Assembly: GCA_018333535.1 (NCBI GenBank)
Contig: JAGXTA010000126.1
Location: 1 to 40,478, forward strand
Source: Deltaproteobacteria bacterium
Lineage (GTDB): Bacteria; Desulfobacterota; BSN033; UBA1163
Length of the DNA: 40,478 bases
Reading direction: 5' to 3'
In this document: positions 1 to 8,780 of the stretch, piece after piece
Layout: every line of letters starts with the position of its first letter
Position numbering within the stretch: the first letter of the stretch is position 1
Translations under genes and position numbers: made by a program
The notes under the pieces: model-generated
Databases searched by the model: none
Seen by the model: only the letters and a program-made list of their open reading frames with translations
What the model was told of the DNA's origin: nothing

Positions 1-263
1 CAGCATGCTCCATGATGCGACAACGGTTCGGATCTCCTTTCGATCAATGGGATGCCCCACACTTGGCCAAAGATTTCTTCAGGGGATTAGAGGGCGACAT
101 CCGCGTGCAGCGTGATACCATTGTTGTCACCTATTATAATGCGCCCAATTCCGATCTCATGAAAAAGCACTATGAAAATATGCCTGAAAAGCTTTCTTCA
201 GAGGGGATAAAACCAACGATCCCCTGGCTCTATGATTTTAAACTCGATTTCCGGTTTAAGTAG
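1..263 (+). CDS. C-terminal part of a truncated protein, possibly a transposase
   Basis: The reading frame is open to the left edge of the window (from base 3) and ends with TAG at 261-263, so the internal ATGs at 12 and 15 are probably not the true start and the gene begins outside the window. The visible 87 residues are soluble, with many charged and aromatic residues, and end in the segment WLYDFKLDFRFK. From memory this tail resembles the C-terminus of some DDE-type transposases, but no catalytic residue is visible, so the assignment is weak. A palindromic repeat follows directly. It could instead be the end of an unrelated hypothetical protein. Confidence 0.5.
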   Translation, partial: ACSMMRQRFGSPFDQWDAPHLAKDFFRGLEGDIRVQRDTIVVTYYNAPNSDLMKKHYENMPEKLSSEGIKPTIPWLYDFKLDFRFK

Positions 264-305
264 AAGCCGCCAATGTAAAATAAATTGCACCTTTAAAATC
301 TCTGC

Positions 306-366
306 GCAGGCGGGAATCCAGAGAGGTTTTTTAAAGAAACTGGATTCCTGCTTTCGCAGGAATGAC
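306..366. repeat. Short palindromic repeat (GGGAATCCAG type), copy 1
   Basis: The arms GGGAATCCAG (about 312-321) and CTGGATTCC (340-348) are inverted around a short A/T-rich centre, and the right side runs on into CGCAGGAATGAC. A second, more complete copy lies at 23452-23516. The pattern matches the widespread bacterial repeat type bounded by GTCATTCC/GGAATGAC. No gene is seen between 264 and 416. Confidence 0.6.
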
Positions 367-416
367 ATTTTAGAGGTATCCTATGGTCATTGTTTGGTAT
401 TTGGTTATTTTACATA

Positions 417-1346
417 TCATCTTTTCCCAAAAATCATGGCGAGCAGGGCCATTCTCACATAGACGCCATTTTTCATTTGCCGGAAGTAAGCGGCTCCGGG
501 ATAGGCATCCACATCAGGGTGAATCTCATCCACCCTCGGCAGAGGATGAAGGATAGTAATTTTCTTCTTTAATTTATCGAGGAAGGGTCGGTCAATGATA
601 AAACTGCCCTTTACCTTCTCGTATTCCGAGAGGTCAGCGAACCTCTCCTTCTGGATTCGGGTCATATAGATGAGATGGCTTGCACGGGCGGCCTCCATCA
701 TGTCCCCTGTTTCAACGATCTTCACTCCCTTTCCTCTTAAATTTGAAGTGATTTCCTCCGGCATTCTAAGTAAATCCGGCGAAACGAAGTAGAGTTTCGA
801 CTGAAAAAGGGATAAAACCTCAACCAGGGCATGAACCGTTCTTCCATTTTTAAGGTCTCCGACCAATGAAATTGTTAAGTTTTTAAGAGAACCCAGTTCT
901 TTCTGGATGGTATAGACATCAAGAAGCGCCTGAGTGGGATGCTGGCCTGCTCCATCTCCGGCATTGATCACGGGGATTGGGGTCGCATCCGCCGCTTCTT
1001 TGGCCGATCCGGTGCGCGGATGTCGAAGCACAATCACATTGGCATATTGAGAAACGGTCCTGATGGTATCGACCAGAGTTTCACCCTTTGCCACAGATGA
1101 GCTTTCAACCGATCCCATGCTGATCACACCACCCCCGAGTCTTTGCATGGCTGCCTCAAAAGAGAGCCGTGTGCGAGTGCTGGGTTCATAAAAGAGGGTC
1201 GCGATGATCTTTCCTTTTAAAAGAGGCAGACCATCTTTCTTCTTCAGCTCTTTCTCAAACCCTGAAGCCACCTTCAGGATGGCATCGATATCTTTTTTCG
1301 AAAATTGATTTCCATGGAGAATGTCTTTTCCTTTTAGGCTGACCAT
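417..1346 (-). CDS. pyrB: Aspartate carbamoyltransferase catalytic subunit
   Basis: This enzyme condenses carbamoyl phosphate and L-aspartate to N-carbamoyl-aspartate, the committed step of pyrimidine synthesis, in the cytoplasm. The 309-residue length is normal for the catalytic chain. The carbamoyl-phosphate motif EPSTRTR is at residues 54-60, the mobile-loop lysine in VAKGE at 87, HPTQ at 136-139 and the aspartate-site HPLPR at 267-271. These separate it from ornithine carbamoyltransferase, which has HCLP. It lies 47 bases downstream of a dihydropyrimidinase-family gene on the same strand and probably shares its transcript. No regulatory pyrI gene is visible in the window. Confidence 0.96.
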   Translation of the reverse strand: MVSLKGKDILHGNQFSKKDIDAILKVASGFEKELKKKDGLPLLKGKIIATLFYEPSTRTRLSFEAAMQRLGGGVISMGSVESSSVAKGETLVDTIRTVSQYANVIVLRHPRTGSAKEAADATPIPVINAGDGAGQHPTQALLDVYTIQKELGSLKNLTISLVGDLKNGRTVHALVEVLSLFQSKLYFVSPDLLRMPEEITSNLRGKGVKIVETGDMMEAARASHLIYMTRIQKERFADLSEYEKVKGSFIIDRPFLDKLKKKITILHPLPRVDEIHPDVDAYPGAAYFRQMKNGVYVRMALLAMIFGKR

Positions 1347-1393
1347 CTTTTCCTCCTTTAAATAATTCGAAATCCGAATCTCGTGCTTCGAAT

Positions 1394-2749
1394 TTATAAT
1401 TTAACTTTTTTGATCTTCGTAGGAAGAAACTTCCCCTCTCCAGGTCTTCCCTTCCCCTCTCCGTCTTCAATCAATATCTTTCCTCTCTGCATCACAAGAA
1501 CCAGTTTCCCTTTGCATCTCCTGCCTTCATAAAGCGTGTAAGGGGCTCCTGAGTGCTGGGTCTGATGTTGGATGGTATGGGTCTTTTTTGGGTCAAAGAG
1601 GATTAGATCGGCATCGGCATCTTTCTGAATCGTTCCCTTCTTCGGATAGAGGCCAAAGATTTTAGCAGGGTTCTCCGAAAATAGTTGAACGCATCGGGTT
1701 GGTGTAATTCTTCCTTTATTAACACCTTCGTCGTAAGTGACGGTGAACATTGTCTCAGTCTGTGGAGAGCCATAGGGAGATTCAAAAAAGGGATCATCCA
1801 TTTTTTTCGCCTTTGGAGCGTGATCGCTTGCCACAGTATCTATGATGCCTTGCTGGATCGCCTTCCACAGGGCGAGCCGGTCTTTTTCTGTTCGGAGAGG
1901 GGGACCAATCTTTGCCAGGGGCCCTAACTTTTGAAGTTTGGCATCGGTCATCGTTAAATATTGGGGGCAGGTCTCAACATAGATGGTCTGCCCCTCTGCC
2001 CTTGCCTGCTGGAGAGGGACTACACCCCTCGCCGTACTCAGATGGACGATGTAAAGAGGGCAGTGAGTGACCGCCGCAATGGACATCGCCCTGAAGATCG
2101 CCTCTGCCTCCAGATAATCAGGCCTCGTTTTCAAAAAAACCGTCTTCTGATCCTCTCCTCTCTTCAAAGACCGGTCCTCCAGATAGTCCGTCACCAGACC
2201 ATTCTCTGCGTGGACCATGGCCATGCCGCCACATTCTGCAATCAGGTCCATAGCGGCGGCGAGGTGATAATCATCGGTCATCCACTTCAATTTGGCATAG
2301 GCCATGAACATCTTAAATGAAGAGATGCCGAGTTCGAAGGCCTTGGGGATCTCTTCGATTTGAGAGGCTGGATCGAAGAGTGATCCATGTATTCCAAAAT
2401 CGAGAAAGGACTTTCTAGAGCCTTCTTCCTGATATTTCTTGATCGTGTCGATCAGTTTCATTCCAGGTTTTGCATAGGCGAAATGGATGAGGGTTGTCAC
2501 GCCACCGTGGGCAGCAGTCAGGGAGAGGCCTCCCATATCATCCTCATAGACAGGATGGACATGGACATCGATCACACCCGGCATGACATATTTGCCCGAG
2601 GCATCGATAATCCGTCCTGCTTCTTCTCTTTTTATTCCAGGTTCGACCCTGACAATCTTCTCCCCTTTGATGGCAACATCCGCCTTACGGATTCCAGAAC
2701 CAGAAACGACAAGGCCCTTCTGAATCAGGATGTCATATTTCCTCTCCAT
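1394..2749 (-). CDS. Dihydropyrimidinase / hydantoinase-family cyclic amidohydrolase
   Basis: This is a member of the binuclear-zinc amidohydrolase superfamily that hydrolyses cyclic amides such as dihydropyrimidines or hydantoins. Counting from the ATG at 2749 (451 residues), the metal ligands are visible: HVH at 63-65, the carbamylated lysine in SFKMFMAY at about 146, H180 in VHAEN, H236 in IVHLS and D309 in SDHAP. SFKMFMAY and ETCPQYL are typical of dihydropyrimidinases rather than class I dihydroorotases. A GTG at 2758 would add three residues; the ATG follows a G-rich ribosome-binding stretch. Its position just before pyrB makes a dihydroorotase-like role in pyrimidine metabolism possible, but the motifs favour hydantoin or dihydropyrimidine substrates. 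Confidence 0.88.
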   Translation of the reverse strand: MERKYDILIQKGLVVSGSGIRKADVAIKGEKIVRVEPGIKREEAGRIIDASGKYVMPGVIDVHVHPVYEDDMGGLSLTAAHGGVTTLIHFAYAKPGMKLIDTIKKYQEEGSRKSFLDFGIHGSLFDPASQIEEIPKAFELGISSFKMFMAYAKLKWMTDDYHLAAAMDLIAECGGMAMVHAENGLVTDYLEDRSLKRGEDQKTVFLKTRPDYLEAEAIFRAMSIAAVTHCPLYIVHLSTARGVVPLQQARAEGQTIYVETCPQYLTMTDAKLQKLGPLAKIGPPLRTEKDRLALWKAIQQGIIDTVASDHAPKAKKMDDPFFESPYGSPQTETMFTVTYDEGVNKGRITPTRCVQLFSENPAKIFGLYPKKGTIQKDADADLILFDPKKTHTIQHQTQHSGAPYTLYEGRRCKGKLVLVMQRGKILIEDGEGKGRPGEGKFLPTKIKKVKL

Positions 2750-2758
2750 ACCCCTCAC

Positions 2759-3120
2759 CCCTCACGCTATTCTGATCAGCTCCATCAATTTATATCCTTG
2801 GATTTACCTTAACATTGTAAAAAAATGAGCTAAACGGACATGGGTGAACCGTTCGGAAAGGCTTCGGGGCGAACCTTCAGGCCGAAGGGCACTCGCGTAT
2901 CTAACCCCTACTGGAATTCACCTTTGGTGAAGTCCGGCGATTCCCTTAAAACATCCGATTAACCGCCATTCGAAGCCTTGGAGAGCGGTTTACCCGTGGC
3001 CGTTTATGCAACTGCAAGGTTTACACAAGGGTTCGAGGATTCGAGGGTCCGAGGGTTCAAGGTTTTATCTTTGAGATTCTCACTTGAACCCTTGACCGCT
3101 GACCCCTTGGACCCATTTCT
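2759..3120. other. Gene-free stretch between the hydantoinase gene and argF
   Basis: This 362-base gap holds no convincing coding frame. The part at about 2837-2990 is GC-rich with several short inverted segments, such as TTCACC/GGTGAA near 2928-2940. The part from about 3033 to 3120 has G-rich runs (GAGGGTCCGAGGGTTCAAGG) followed by C-rich complements (CTTGAACCCTTGACC), an imperfect inverted repeat ending at the argF stop codon. A similar unit lies after the argS stop codon at 37973-38039. Confidence 0.5.
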
Positions 3121-4053
3121 TTACATCACCAGCGCCATCAGCGCCTTCTGGGTATGGAGCCGGTTCTCTGCCTGATCGAAGATGACGCTGTTCTTTGAAT
3201 CGGCCACCTCATCCGTCACCTCTTCTCCCCGATGAGCCGGCAGGCAGTGCATAAAAATATAGTCCTCTTTGGCTCCCTTGACCAACCTGGAATTGACCTG
3301 ATAGGGTTTCAGAATCTTCACCCTCTCCGAATGCTCTTTCTCCTTGCCCATGCTGGCCCAGACATCGGTGTAGATGACATCCGCTCCTTTGACCGCTTCC
3401 TTCGGGTCATTCGTTACCTTCACTTCCGATCCGCTTTTTTTAGCTTCTTTCTTTCCCAGTGACACCACTTTCGAATCGGGTTCATACCCCTTCGGGCAGG
3501 CGAGGATAATATTCATTCCCACCTTTGAACAGCCCTCGATCAGGGAATGGGCAACATTATTGCCGTCTCCCACATAGGCCAGTTTCAATCCTTCAAGCCG
3601 TCCCTTCTTCTCATAGACGGTGAACAGATCGGCAAGCCCCTGGCAGGGATGGGAAAAATCAGAGAGGCCGTTGATCACGGGGACTTTTGAGTGTTCAATG
3701 AGATCAAGGATCGTCTGATGAGCAAAGACTCTCGCCATAATCCCGTTCACATAACGGGAAAGCGTCCGGGCTGTGTCTCCGATCGTTTCTCCCCTGCCTA
3801 ATTGTAAATCGGTCGAACTCAAATAGAGGGCATAACCTCCAAGCTGCCACATCCCGACTTCGAAAGAAACACGGGTTCGTGTGGAAGGCTTCTCAAAGAT
3901 CATGGCCAGGGTCTTTCCTTTGAGCACAGGATGTTCCTGCCCACGAATGAGTTGAAGTTTCAATAACTCCGATGTCTTCAGAATCTGTTCGATCTCCTCT
4001 CTTGTCAGGTCATTCAGAGTGGCCAATGATTTTCCTTTCATCTGAACTGCCAT
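3121..4053 (-). CDS. argF: Ornithine carbamoyltransferase
   Basis: This enzyme transfers the carbamoyl group to L-ornithine to give citrulline in arginine biosynthesis. At 310 residues it has the family length. The carbamoyl-phosphate motif KPSTRTR is at residues 55-61, HPCQ at 135-138, the ornithine-loop SMG at 234-236 and the ornithine-type HCLPAHRG at 269-276. The HCLP cysteine separates it from pyrB a few genes away. It is divergent from the small membrane protein at 4227 and separated from the next gene downstream by a 371-base gap, so it is probably transcribed alone. No neighbouring arginine genes are present. Confidence 0.96.
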   Translation of the reverse strand: MAVQMKGKSLATLNDLTREEIEQILKTSELLKLQLIRGQEHPVLKGKTLAMIFEKPSTRTRVSFEVGMWQLGGYALYLSSTDLQLGRGETIGDTARTLSRYVNGIMARVFAHQTILDLIEHSKVPVINGLSDFSHPCQGLADLFTVYEKKGRLEGLKLAYVGDGNNVAHSLIEGCSKVGMNIILACPKGYEPDSKVVSLGKKEAKKSGSEVKVTNDPKEAVKGADVIYTDVWASMGKEKEHSERVKILKPYQVNSRLVKGAKEDYIFMHCLPAHRGEEVTDEVADSKNSVIFDQAENRLHTQKALMALVM

Positions 4054-4134
4054 CTTATACCTCCTATTCTCTTTAACTTTGGCTAAACGTTTTCAATTTA
4101 ACAGTCCTCTTGAATAATTGCAAGAACATACCGC

Positions 4135-4158
4135 TGTTGATAAATCTGTTGATAAATC
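4135..4158. repeat. Tandem 12-bp direct repeat next to a candidate -35 box
   Basis: TGTTGATAAATC occurs twice back to back (4135-4146 and 4147-4158), immediately followed by TTGACT at 4159. It lies in the divergent gap between argF and the small membrane protein, so it could be an operator for either gene. The identity of the two units is exact. Confidence 0.6.
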
Positions 4159-4187
4159 TTGACTTCCCGTTTAACATTTGATACTTT
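4159..4187 (+). promoter_or_regulatory. Candidate sigma-70 promoter for the small membrane protein
   Basis: TTGACT at 4159-4164 is followed after 17 bases by TACTTT at 4182-4187. The -35 box is good and the -10 box is weak. The gene begins 40 bases further on behind a strong AAGGAGG site. Confidence 0.35.
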
Positions 4188-4226
4188 TCAAATTGTTCGA
4201 TTCCTAATGTCAAGGAGGTGAGGGTG

Positions 4227-4442
4227 ATGTCGAATGTGGTCGGAATCATTGCAGGGGTCGTGGTCGCCATCCTGGGAGTCCTTCTGCTGGTCTGCTGGTG
4301 GCCAATGTTTGCCGCCGTCTTTAAAGGAATTTTTCCCATCCTTTTGATCTTGATCGGCCTTGGTGTCCTCATCTATTACATCAGTGAGATCAAATCAAAA
4401 TTGGATCTTAAAAAGGAAGATACCCCTCCCGAAACGAAATAG
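4227..4442 (+). CDS. Small two-helix membrane protein, function unknown
   Basis: From the ATG at 4227 this is a 71-residue protein. That start is chosen because AAGGAGG at 4212-4218 is correctly spaced; an upstream in-frame GTG overlaps the ribosome-binding site. Two hydrophobic segments are obvious, at about residues 4-22 and 28-47, joined by a short WWPMF turn, and followed by a charged, lysine- and glutamate-rich tail. The layout resembles small LiaI/LiaF-type or DUF-type membrane proteins, but no family can be named with confidence. It stands alone between divergent argF and a convergent MBL gene. Confidence 0.75.
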   Translation: MSNVVGIIAGVVVAILGVLLLVCWWPMFAAVFKGIFPILLILIGLGVLIYYISEIKSKLDLKKEDTPPETK

Positions 4443-4536
4443 CACCCGTTGTAGATGTTGCAACTGGAGAGTTTATGGATGGGATAGGATGGAAAAAAAA
4501 GATAGAGAGGATGCCGAGGCTTATAAGTGACCAGGG

Positions 4537-5304
4537 TTAGACCCTGATCGTTTCCCCATCCTTTAATAGTCGGAGACGCTTCACCCCAAGCCCGAGGAGC
4601 TCTTGCTTGATGGTTTTAAAATATTGGGGTTTCAGGTGAGTCACATAAATTTTCCCAGGAAGGGGATCCATCTTGGCAAGCTCCTTCTTCAAAAGCCCAG
4701 GAGTTAAATGCCCTGTTTTAAGAGCCAGCCCCTCCATCCTTTCCGGAAATGAAACTTCGATGATCAGGCAATCAATCCTTTTGCCTTTTAATTTCTCCCA
4801 GGTCGAACCCGTTGGACCTGTATCGCCCGTATAAAAGACCTTCTTTCTCTTTTCGCTCTCAATGAGATACCCTGCCGCAGGAACAGAGTGGTGAACCCGA
4901 TAGGGGGTGACCGTGTAACCATCGACCTTAATGGACCGATTGGGTTTCAGGTCGATGAATCCGACCACTCCATTCCCGATATTTGGAATGGCAGTAAAAT
5001 CGGGCCAGATCGAATTATTCAGGATATTCTTCTGAATCGCTCTCACGACTTGCGGAATAGCGATGATATTCACTCTATGCCAGATATTGCTAACAATGAT
5101 ATTGTCTAAAAGGAATGGTATACCGATGACGTGATCGAGATGGGCATGGGTGATAAAGATGTACTCAATCCTCCTCTGTCCTCTGAAATCCAGCGATTTG
5201 GTCAGACTCCCCGCATCAAACAGGATCTTATCATCCAAAAGGAAGCCGGAGGGTTTACGTCCTGGAAACTCTCCGCCCGAACATCCCAATACCTTAATTC
5301 TCAT
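4537..5304 (-). CDS. MBL-fold metallo-hydrolase (RNase Z / class II phosphodiesterase-like)
   Basis: This 255-residue protein has the metallo-beta-lactamase fold with a binuclear metal site. HAHLDH is at residues 53-58, and the further candidate ligands H139, D161 (YTGDTG), H199 (TGHLTP) and H223 (VTHLKP) appear in the order seen in RNase Z and class II cyclic-nucleotide phosphodiesterases. The histidine before TP and the short length fit the phosphodiesterase-like branch better than true RNase Z, but the substrate cannot be fixed. The gene is monocistronic and ends about 95 bases from the small membrane protein gene, with which it converges. Confidence 0.85.
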   Translation of the reverse strand: MRIKVLGCSGGEFPGRKPSGFLLDDKILFDAGSLTKSLDFRGQRRIEYIFITHAHLDHVIGIPFLLDNIIVSNIWHRVNIIAIPQVVRAIQKNILNNSIWPDFTAIPNIGNGVVGFIDLKPNRSIKVDGYTVTPYRVHHSVPAAGYLIESEKRKKVFYTGDTGPTGSTWEKLKGKRIDCLIIEVSFPERMEGLALKTGHLTPGLLKKELAKMDPLPGKIYVTHLKPQYFKTIKQELLGLGVKRLRLLKDGETIRV

Positions 5305-5425
5305 GGTGATTCTCCTCGACGATTGGTGGAGATCAACGCCCTTTTATCAACAAATTATAGGGAAACCTGCCTGCCTGTCAATAAAAAAATAGGGGCCACA
5401 CTTTCTGCAACCCCTATCTCGTCAT

Positions 5426-5502
<77 letters not shown>

Positions 5503-5587
5503 ATCTTGGCTAACACTAATCCATCCTTACCAATTTGTCAAGCATTGAACCATCTCTTGCGCCTCAGAAATCTCAGGATCGGAAGGG

Positions 5588-5616
5588 TTGACATCCCCTC
5601 CCCTCTTTCTTAGAAT
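5588..5616 (+). promoter_or_regulatory. Strong sigma-70 promoter for lptFG
   Basis: TTGACA at 5588-5593 and TAGAAT at 5611-5616 are separated by 17 bases, a near-consensus housekeeping promoter. The lptF ATG is at 5626, only ten bases after the -10 box, so the message would be leaderless or almost so. Confidence 0.7.
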
Positions 5617-5625
5617 AGACTGAAG

Positions 5626-6807
5626 ATGAAAAAAACGACCTACCTCTATATCCTGAAGGAGATTTTTCCGATCTTTCTCATCGGCCTGATGACCTTCACT
5701 GTGATCCTCCTGATGGATAAGATTCTAAAACTGATTGAACTGATTGTGACGAGAGGGGTGAGTCTTTCACAGATTCTCATGCTCCTCCTTTTCATCTCAC
5801 CCTCGTTCCTCATCTTCACCATTCCGATGGCCTTCCTCCTGGGCATCCTCCTCTCCTTCGGAAGGCTTTCAGGCGACAGCGAAATCACCGCCTTTAAAGC
5901 CTCCGGAATAAGTCTTTATCAGCTCTATCTTCCCGTTCTCCTTTTTTCTGTCGGGACCTATCTGCTTACCACCTTCCTGGTCATCTATGGCCTCCCATGG
6001 GGAAACCGCGGATTCAAGGCAACGCTCTATCTGATGGCTCAATCCAAGGCGGATATTGAAATCAAAGAACGGGTCTTCAACGATGTCTTTGATGGATTTG
6101 TCCTCTATGTCGATAAAGTTCCAATCCAAGGGAAGAAGATGGAGAGCATTCTCATCTATGATGAGCGGGATAAGGAGAAGGTCAATACCATCTTTGCCAA
6201 GGAGGGTTTTCTTGTCAGCAATCCGAAGTCCCAGGAGGTCATCCTCCGGCTCCTCATCGGAGATATCCACCGCTTTGAACCCCGGACGAATATCTATCAA
6301 AAAATGCAATTTGACACCTATGACCTCAAGCTCGAACTGGCAAAGACTTTTGCTGCAAGGGGAAGGAAATTGAGAGATCATGAGATGTCAATCGATGATA
6401 TCAGGGAAAAGATGGAAACAAGAAAATCGCTTGGCCAGGATATTACCTCCCAGGAGGTTGAACTCCATAAACGATACGCTATCCCCTTCTCCTGTCTTGT
6501 CTTCGGCCTGCTCGGAGTTCCGCTGGGAATTCAGCCCCGTCGTTCAGGAAGGTCCTACGGATTTGTTCTCAGTCTTCTCATTCTTCTGGTCTATTACATT
6601 TCTCTTACTGCATCAGAAATCCTGGCCATCAGAAAAACCATACCACCTTTTTTATCCGGGTGGGCTCCCAACTTCTTATTCGGAGTCTTTGGAATCTATC
6701 TCCTTATCAAGGCCTCAAAGGAATCTCCGTTTAAACCCCTGGCCTGGATGACAGAGGCATTCGATTTCATTCAGAGCAAGTGGAAAGGGCTTTTCGAAGA
6801 TGTTTGA
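5626..6807 (+). CDS. lptF: Lipopolysaccharide export permease LptF
   Basis: LptF is one of the two inner-membrane subunits of the LptB2FG transporter that extracts lipopolysaccharide and passes it to the periplasmic bridge. The 393 residues show the YjgP/YjgQ layout: transmembrane helices near residues 12-32 and 50-72, another at about 100-122, a soluble periplasmic beta-jellyroll region at about 130-265, and three C-terminal helices. The segment FGLLGVPLGIQPRRSGRS before the last helices is typical. It overlaps lptG by eight bases, indicating translational coupling. lptB, lptA and lptC are not in the window. Confidence 0.93.
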   Translation: MKKTTYLYILKEIFPIFLIGLMTFTVILLMDKILKLIELIVTRGVSLSQILMLLLFISPSFLIFTIPMAFLLGILLSFGRLSGDSEITAFKASGISLYQLYLPVLLFSVGTYLLTTFLVIYGLPWGNRGFKATLYLMAQSKADIEIKERVFNDVFDGFVLYVDKVPIQGKKMESILIYDERDKEKVNTIFAKEGFLVSNPKSQEVILRLLIGDIHRFEPRTNIYQKMQFDTYDLKLELAKTFAARGRKLRDHEMSIDDIREKMETRKSLGQDITSQEVELHKRYAIPFSCLVFGLLGVPLGIQPRRSGRSYGFVLSLLILLVYYISLTASEILAIRKTIPPFLSGWAPNFLFGVFGIYLLIKASKESPFKPLAWMTEAFDFIQSKWKGLFEDV

Positions 6808-7894
6808 AAGCTATTGGGTTCTGCACCGTTACGTCATCCGTGAATATTTGAAGGTTTTTTTTCTCAGCCTGAGCGGTTTGATCCTCATCTATATTGTCGT
6901 CCTCTTCTTTCAGAAGGTGGATACCTTCATCAAATATCAAGCCCCGTTTTTGTTGATCTTTGAATATCTCCTTTATAAGATTCCAGAGGTTATCTTTCAA
7001 TGGACGCTTCCTTATGCGGTTCTGCTCTCCACCCTTCTAACATTAGGGACTCTCTCCCGTCACAGTGAGATTACCGCCATGAAGGCCGGAGGCGTCAGCC
7101 TCTATCGGATTACGATTCCTTTGTTTGCCATCGCGCTCCTCATCAGTTTCCTCTCCTTTCTTGGCAACGAATATATGGTTCCAATGGCAAATAAGGAAGC
7201 GGAATATCTTCTCTCCGTAAAAGTAAGGAAAAAGGAACCCGCTGGTTTTTTTAAAAATTACAAAATCTGGTACCATGGTGATCAGGGAATTTATAATATT
7301 CAATTACTTGACGAGAAAGAAAAAAAACTAAAGGGTTTCACCCTCTACCAGTTTGATGACCAATTTCGTTGCACCCGCCGGATCGATGCGCGAGAAGCTA
7401 TGTGGATAGATGGAAAATGGAAATTTCATCAGGGAGCAATCCGGGAATTTGGAGACGGTGGCTCTATCCGAACAACTCTCTTTCGGGAAACGTGGGTCAC
7501 TCTGTCTGAAAACTGGGAATCCTTTCTTCAAGTTGAACACAAGTCCAGAGAGTTGAGTTATACCGAACTTCGCAACTATATCCAGAAAATTCAGACGTCA
7601 GGTTATGACGCTACCCGATATCTCACCGATCTCTATGCCAAGCTTTCCTATCCGTTTTTAAACCTGATCATGGTCCTGATCGGTATTCCATTTGCCCTGA
7701 AAACCGGTCGATCAGGAGGGGTGGCATTAAGTATCGGAATCAGCGTCATGATCGGATTTACTTATGGGGTGATCTTCTATGTCTTTCTCTCCTCCGGAAA
7801 ATCAGGGGTTCTTCCTCCTTTTCTCGCCGCCTGGACCCCAACCCTCCTCTTTGGTCTCGCCGGAATCTTTACCCTGACGAGCATCCGACAATAA
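6800..7894 (+). CDS. lptG: Lipopolysaccharide export permease LptG
   Basis: LptG is the partner permease of LptF in the LptB2FG complex. The 364 residues have the same fold: N-terminal helices at about 15-38 and 60-80, a third at about 100-120, a periplasmic jellyroll domain to about residue 270, and three C-terminal helices with the conserved GIPFALKTGRSGG turn. The ATG lies within the end of lptF (ATGTTTGA overlap), so both are made from one message in the matched amounts the complex needs. An imperfect inverted repeat follows the stop codon. Confidence 0.93.
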   Translation: MFESYWVLHRYVIREYLKVFFLSLSGLILIYIVVLFFQKVDTFIKYQAPFLLIFEYLLYKIPEVIFQWTLPYAVLLSTLLTLGTLSRHSEITAMKAGGVSLYRITIPLFAIALLISFLSFLGNEYMVPMANKEAEYLLSVKVRKKEPAGFFKNYKIWYHGDQGIYNIQLLDEKEKKLKGFTLYQFDDQFRCTRRIDAREAMWIDGKWKFHQGAIREFGDGGSIRTTLFRETWVTLSENWESFLQVEHKSRELSYTELRNYIQKIQTSGYDATRYLTDLYAKLSYPFLNLIMVLIGIPFALKTGRSGGVALSIGISVMIGFTYGVIFYVFLSSGKSGVLPPFLAAWTPTLLFGLAGIFTLTSIRQ

Positions 7895-7898
7895 TTTA

Positions 7899-8032
7899 AA
7901 TCCGAAGCACGAAATCCGAATATCGAAACAATCTCAAATGTTAGAATTCCAAATGTTCAAAACAAAAAGTTTAAAATTTGGGGTTTGAACATTCGGATTT
8001 GTTTCGAATTTCGGCATTCGAATTTCGAGTTT
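7899..8032. repeat. Imperfect inverted repeat of the TTCGAAATTCG family, copy 1
   Basis: The left arm (about 7899-7931, with CGAAATCCGAATATCGAAAC) is roughly complementary to the right arm (about 7998-8032, with GTTTCGAATTTCGGCATTCG), around an A/T-rich centre. It lies between the convergent lptG and ccdA stop codons. Related copies are at 23312-23610 and 27745-27905. Confidence 0.7.
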
Positions 8033-8051
8033 CCCTCGACAAAGTCGAGGG

Positions 8052-8780
8052 TTAGGGATTGGCTAACAGGTTGAAAAAGATGTTGATCTCACGGAAGGTG
8101 TCAGTTAAAAAAAGGATACCGATAACAATTAAGAAAACCCCGCTGACGAGTGTAATCCATCTCATATAACGCTTGATCCTGTCAAAAGCCGAGAGAAACG
8201 AATTAAAAGCCAGGGAGGAGAGAAAAAAAGGAATTCCAAGCCCTATCGAATAAACGGCCAACAGCAGAATACCAGTGGTGAAACTCTTAGCGGTGCTTGC
8301 ATAAATGAGAATGGTGGAGAGAATGGGACCAATGCAGGGAGTCCATCCTGCCGCAAAGACAATTCCTACGAGGAAAGAGCCCAGATAGCCCAGGGGCTTT
8401 TTCCGCATTTCGAATCGTTTCTCCATCTGCAAGAAGGGGATGTTGATGATCCCGGTGAAATGAATTCCCAGAACGATGATGAGCACCCCTCCCACCTTCA
8501 TGATCCAGGATTGATATTCGACCAACACTTGTCCCAGATAAGAGGCGGAGGCTCCCATCAGGATAAAGACCGTTGAAAACCCCGCGATGAAGAGAAAGGA
8601 ATGTAGAATGGTCGCCCACCGGACTTTTGATTTGGCTTTTTCGTCGGTCAGATCTTTAAAGGAGACTCCGGTGATGTAAGTGATATAAGAAGGGACGAGT
8701 GGCAGGACACAGGGTGAGACGAAGGAGAGGAGTCCCGCGGTAAAAGCGATCAGGGTTGAAACGTCCTGTTGGGGGTTCAT
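8052..8780 (-). CDS. ccdA: Cytochrome c biogenesis protein CcdA-type thiol transporter
   Basis: CcdA carries reducing equivalents from cytoplasmic thioredoxin across the inner membrane for cytochrome c maturation or other periplasmic thiol reduction. The 242 residues contain six hydrophobic segments in two pseudo-symmetric halves. The redox cysteine pair is visible as C24 in SPCVLP and C149 in TPCIGP. The length matches short CcdA rather than DsbD, which carries extra periplasmic domains. No thioredoxin-like partner or haem lyase is adjacent, so its client in this organism is open. Confidence 0.93.
   Translation of the reverse strand: MNPQQDVSTLIAFTAGLLSFVSPCVLPLVPSYITYITGVSFKDLTDEKAKSKVRWATILHSFLFIAGFSTVFILMGASASYLGQVLVEYQSWIMKVGGVLIIVLGIHFTGIINIPFLQMEKRFEMRKKPLGYLGSFLVGIVFAAGWTPCIGPILSTILIYASTAKSFTTGILLLAVYSIGLGIPFFLSSLAFNSFLSAFDRIKRYMRWITLVSGVFLIVIGILFLTDTFREINIFFNLLANP

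Noticed and set aside
1961-2812. Long plus-strand open frames opposite the hydantoinase gene
   Set aside because: They are antisense to a strongly conserved gene, have no ribosome-binding site and encode no recognisable motif.
3033-3120. Runs of short similar units that at first look like a CRISPR array or tandem repeat
   Set aside because: The units are only about 8-12 bases, lack regular spacers and form an inverted rather than direct arrangement.
4537-5304. True RNase Z (rnz)
   Set aside because: At 255 residues and with few of the extended exosite features, it fits the phosphodiesterase-like MBL branch better; tRNA processing cannot be supported.
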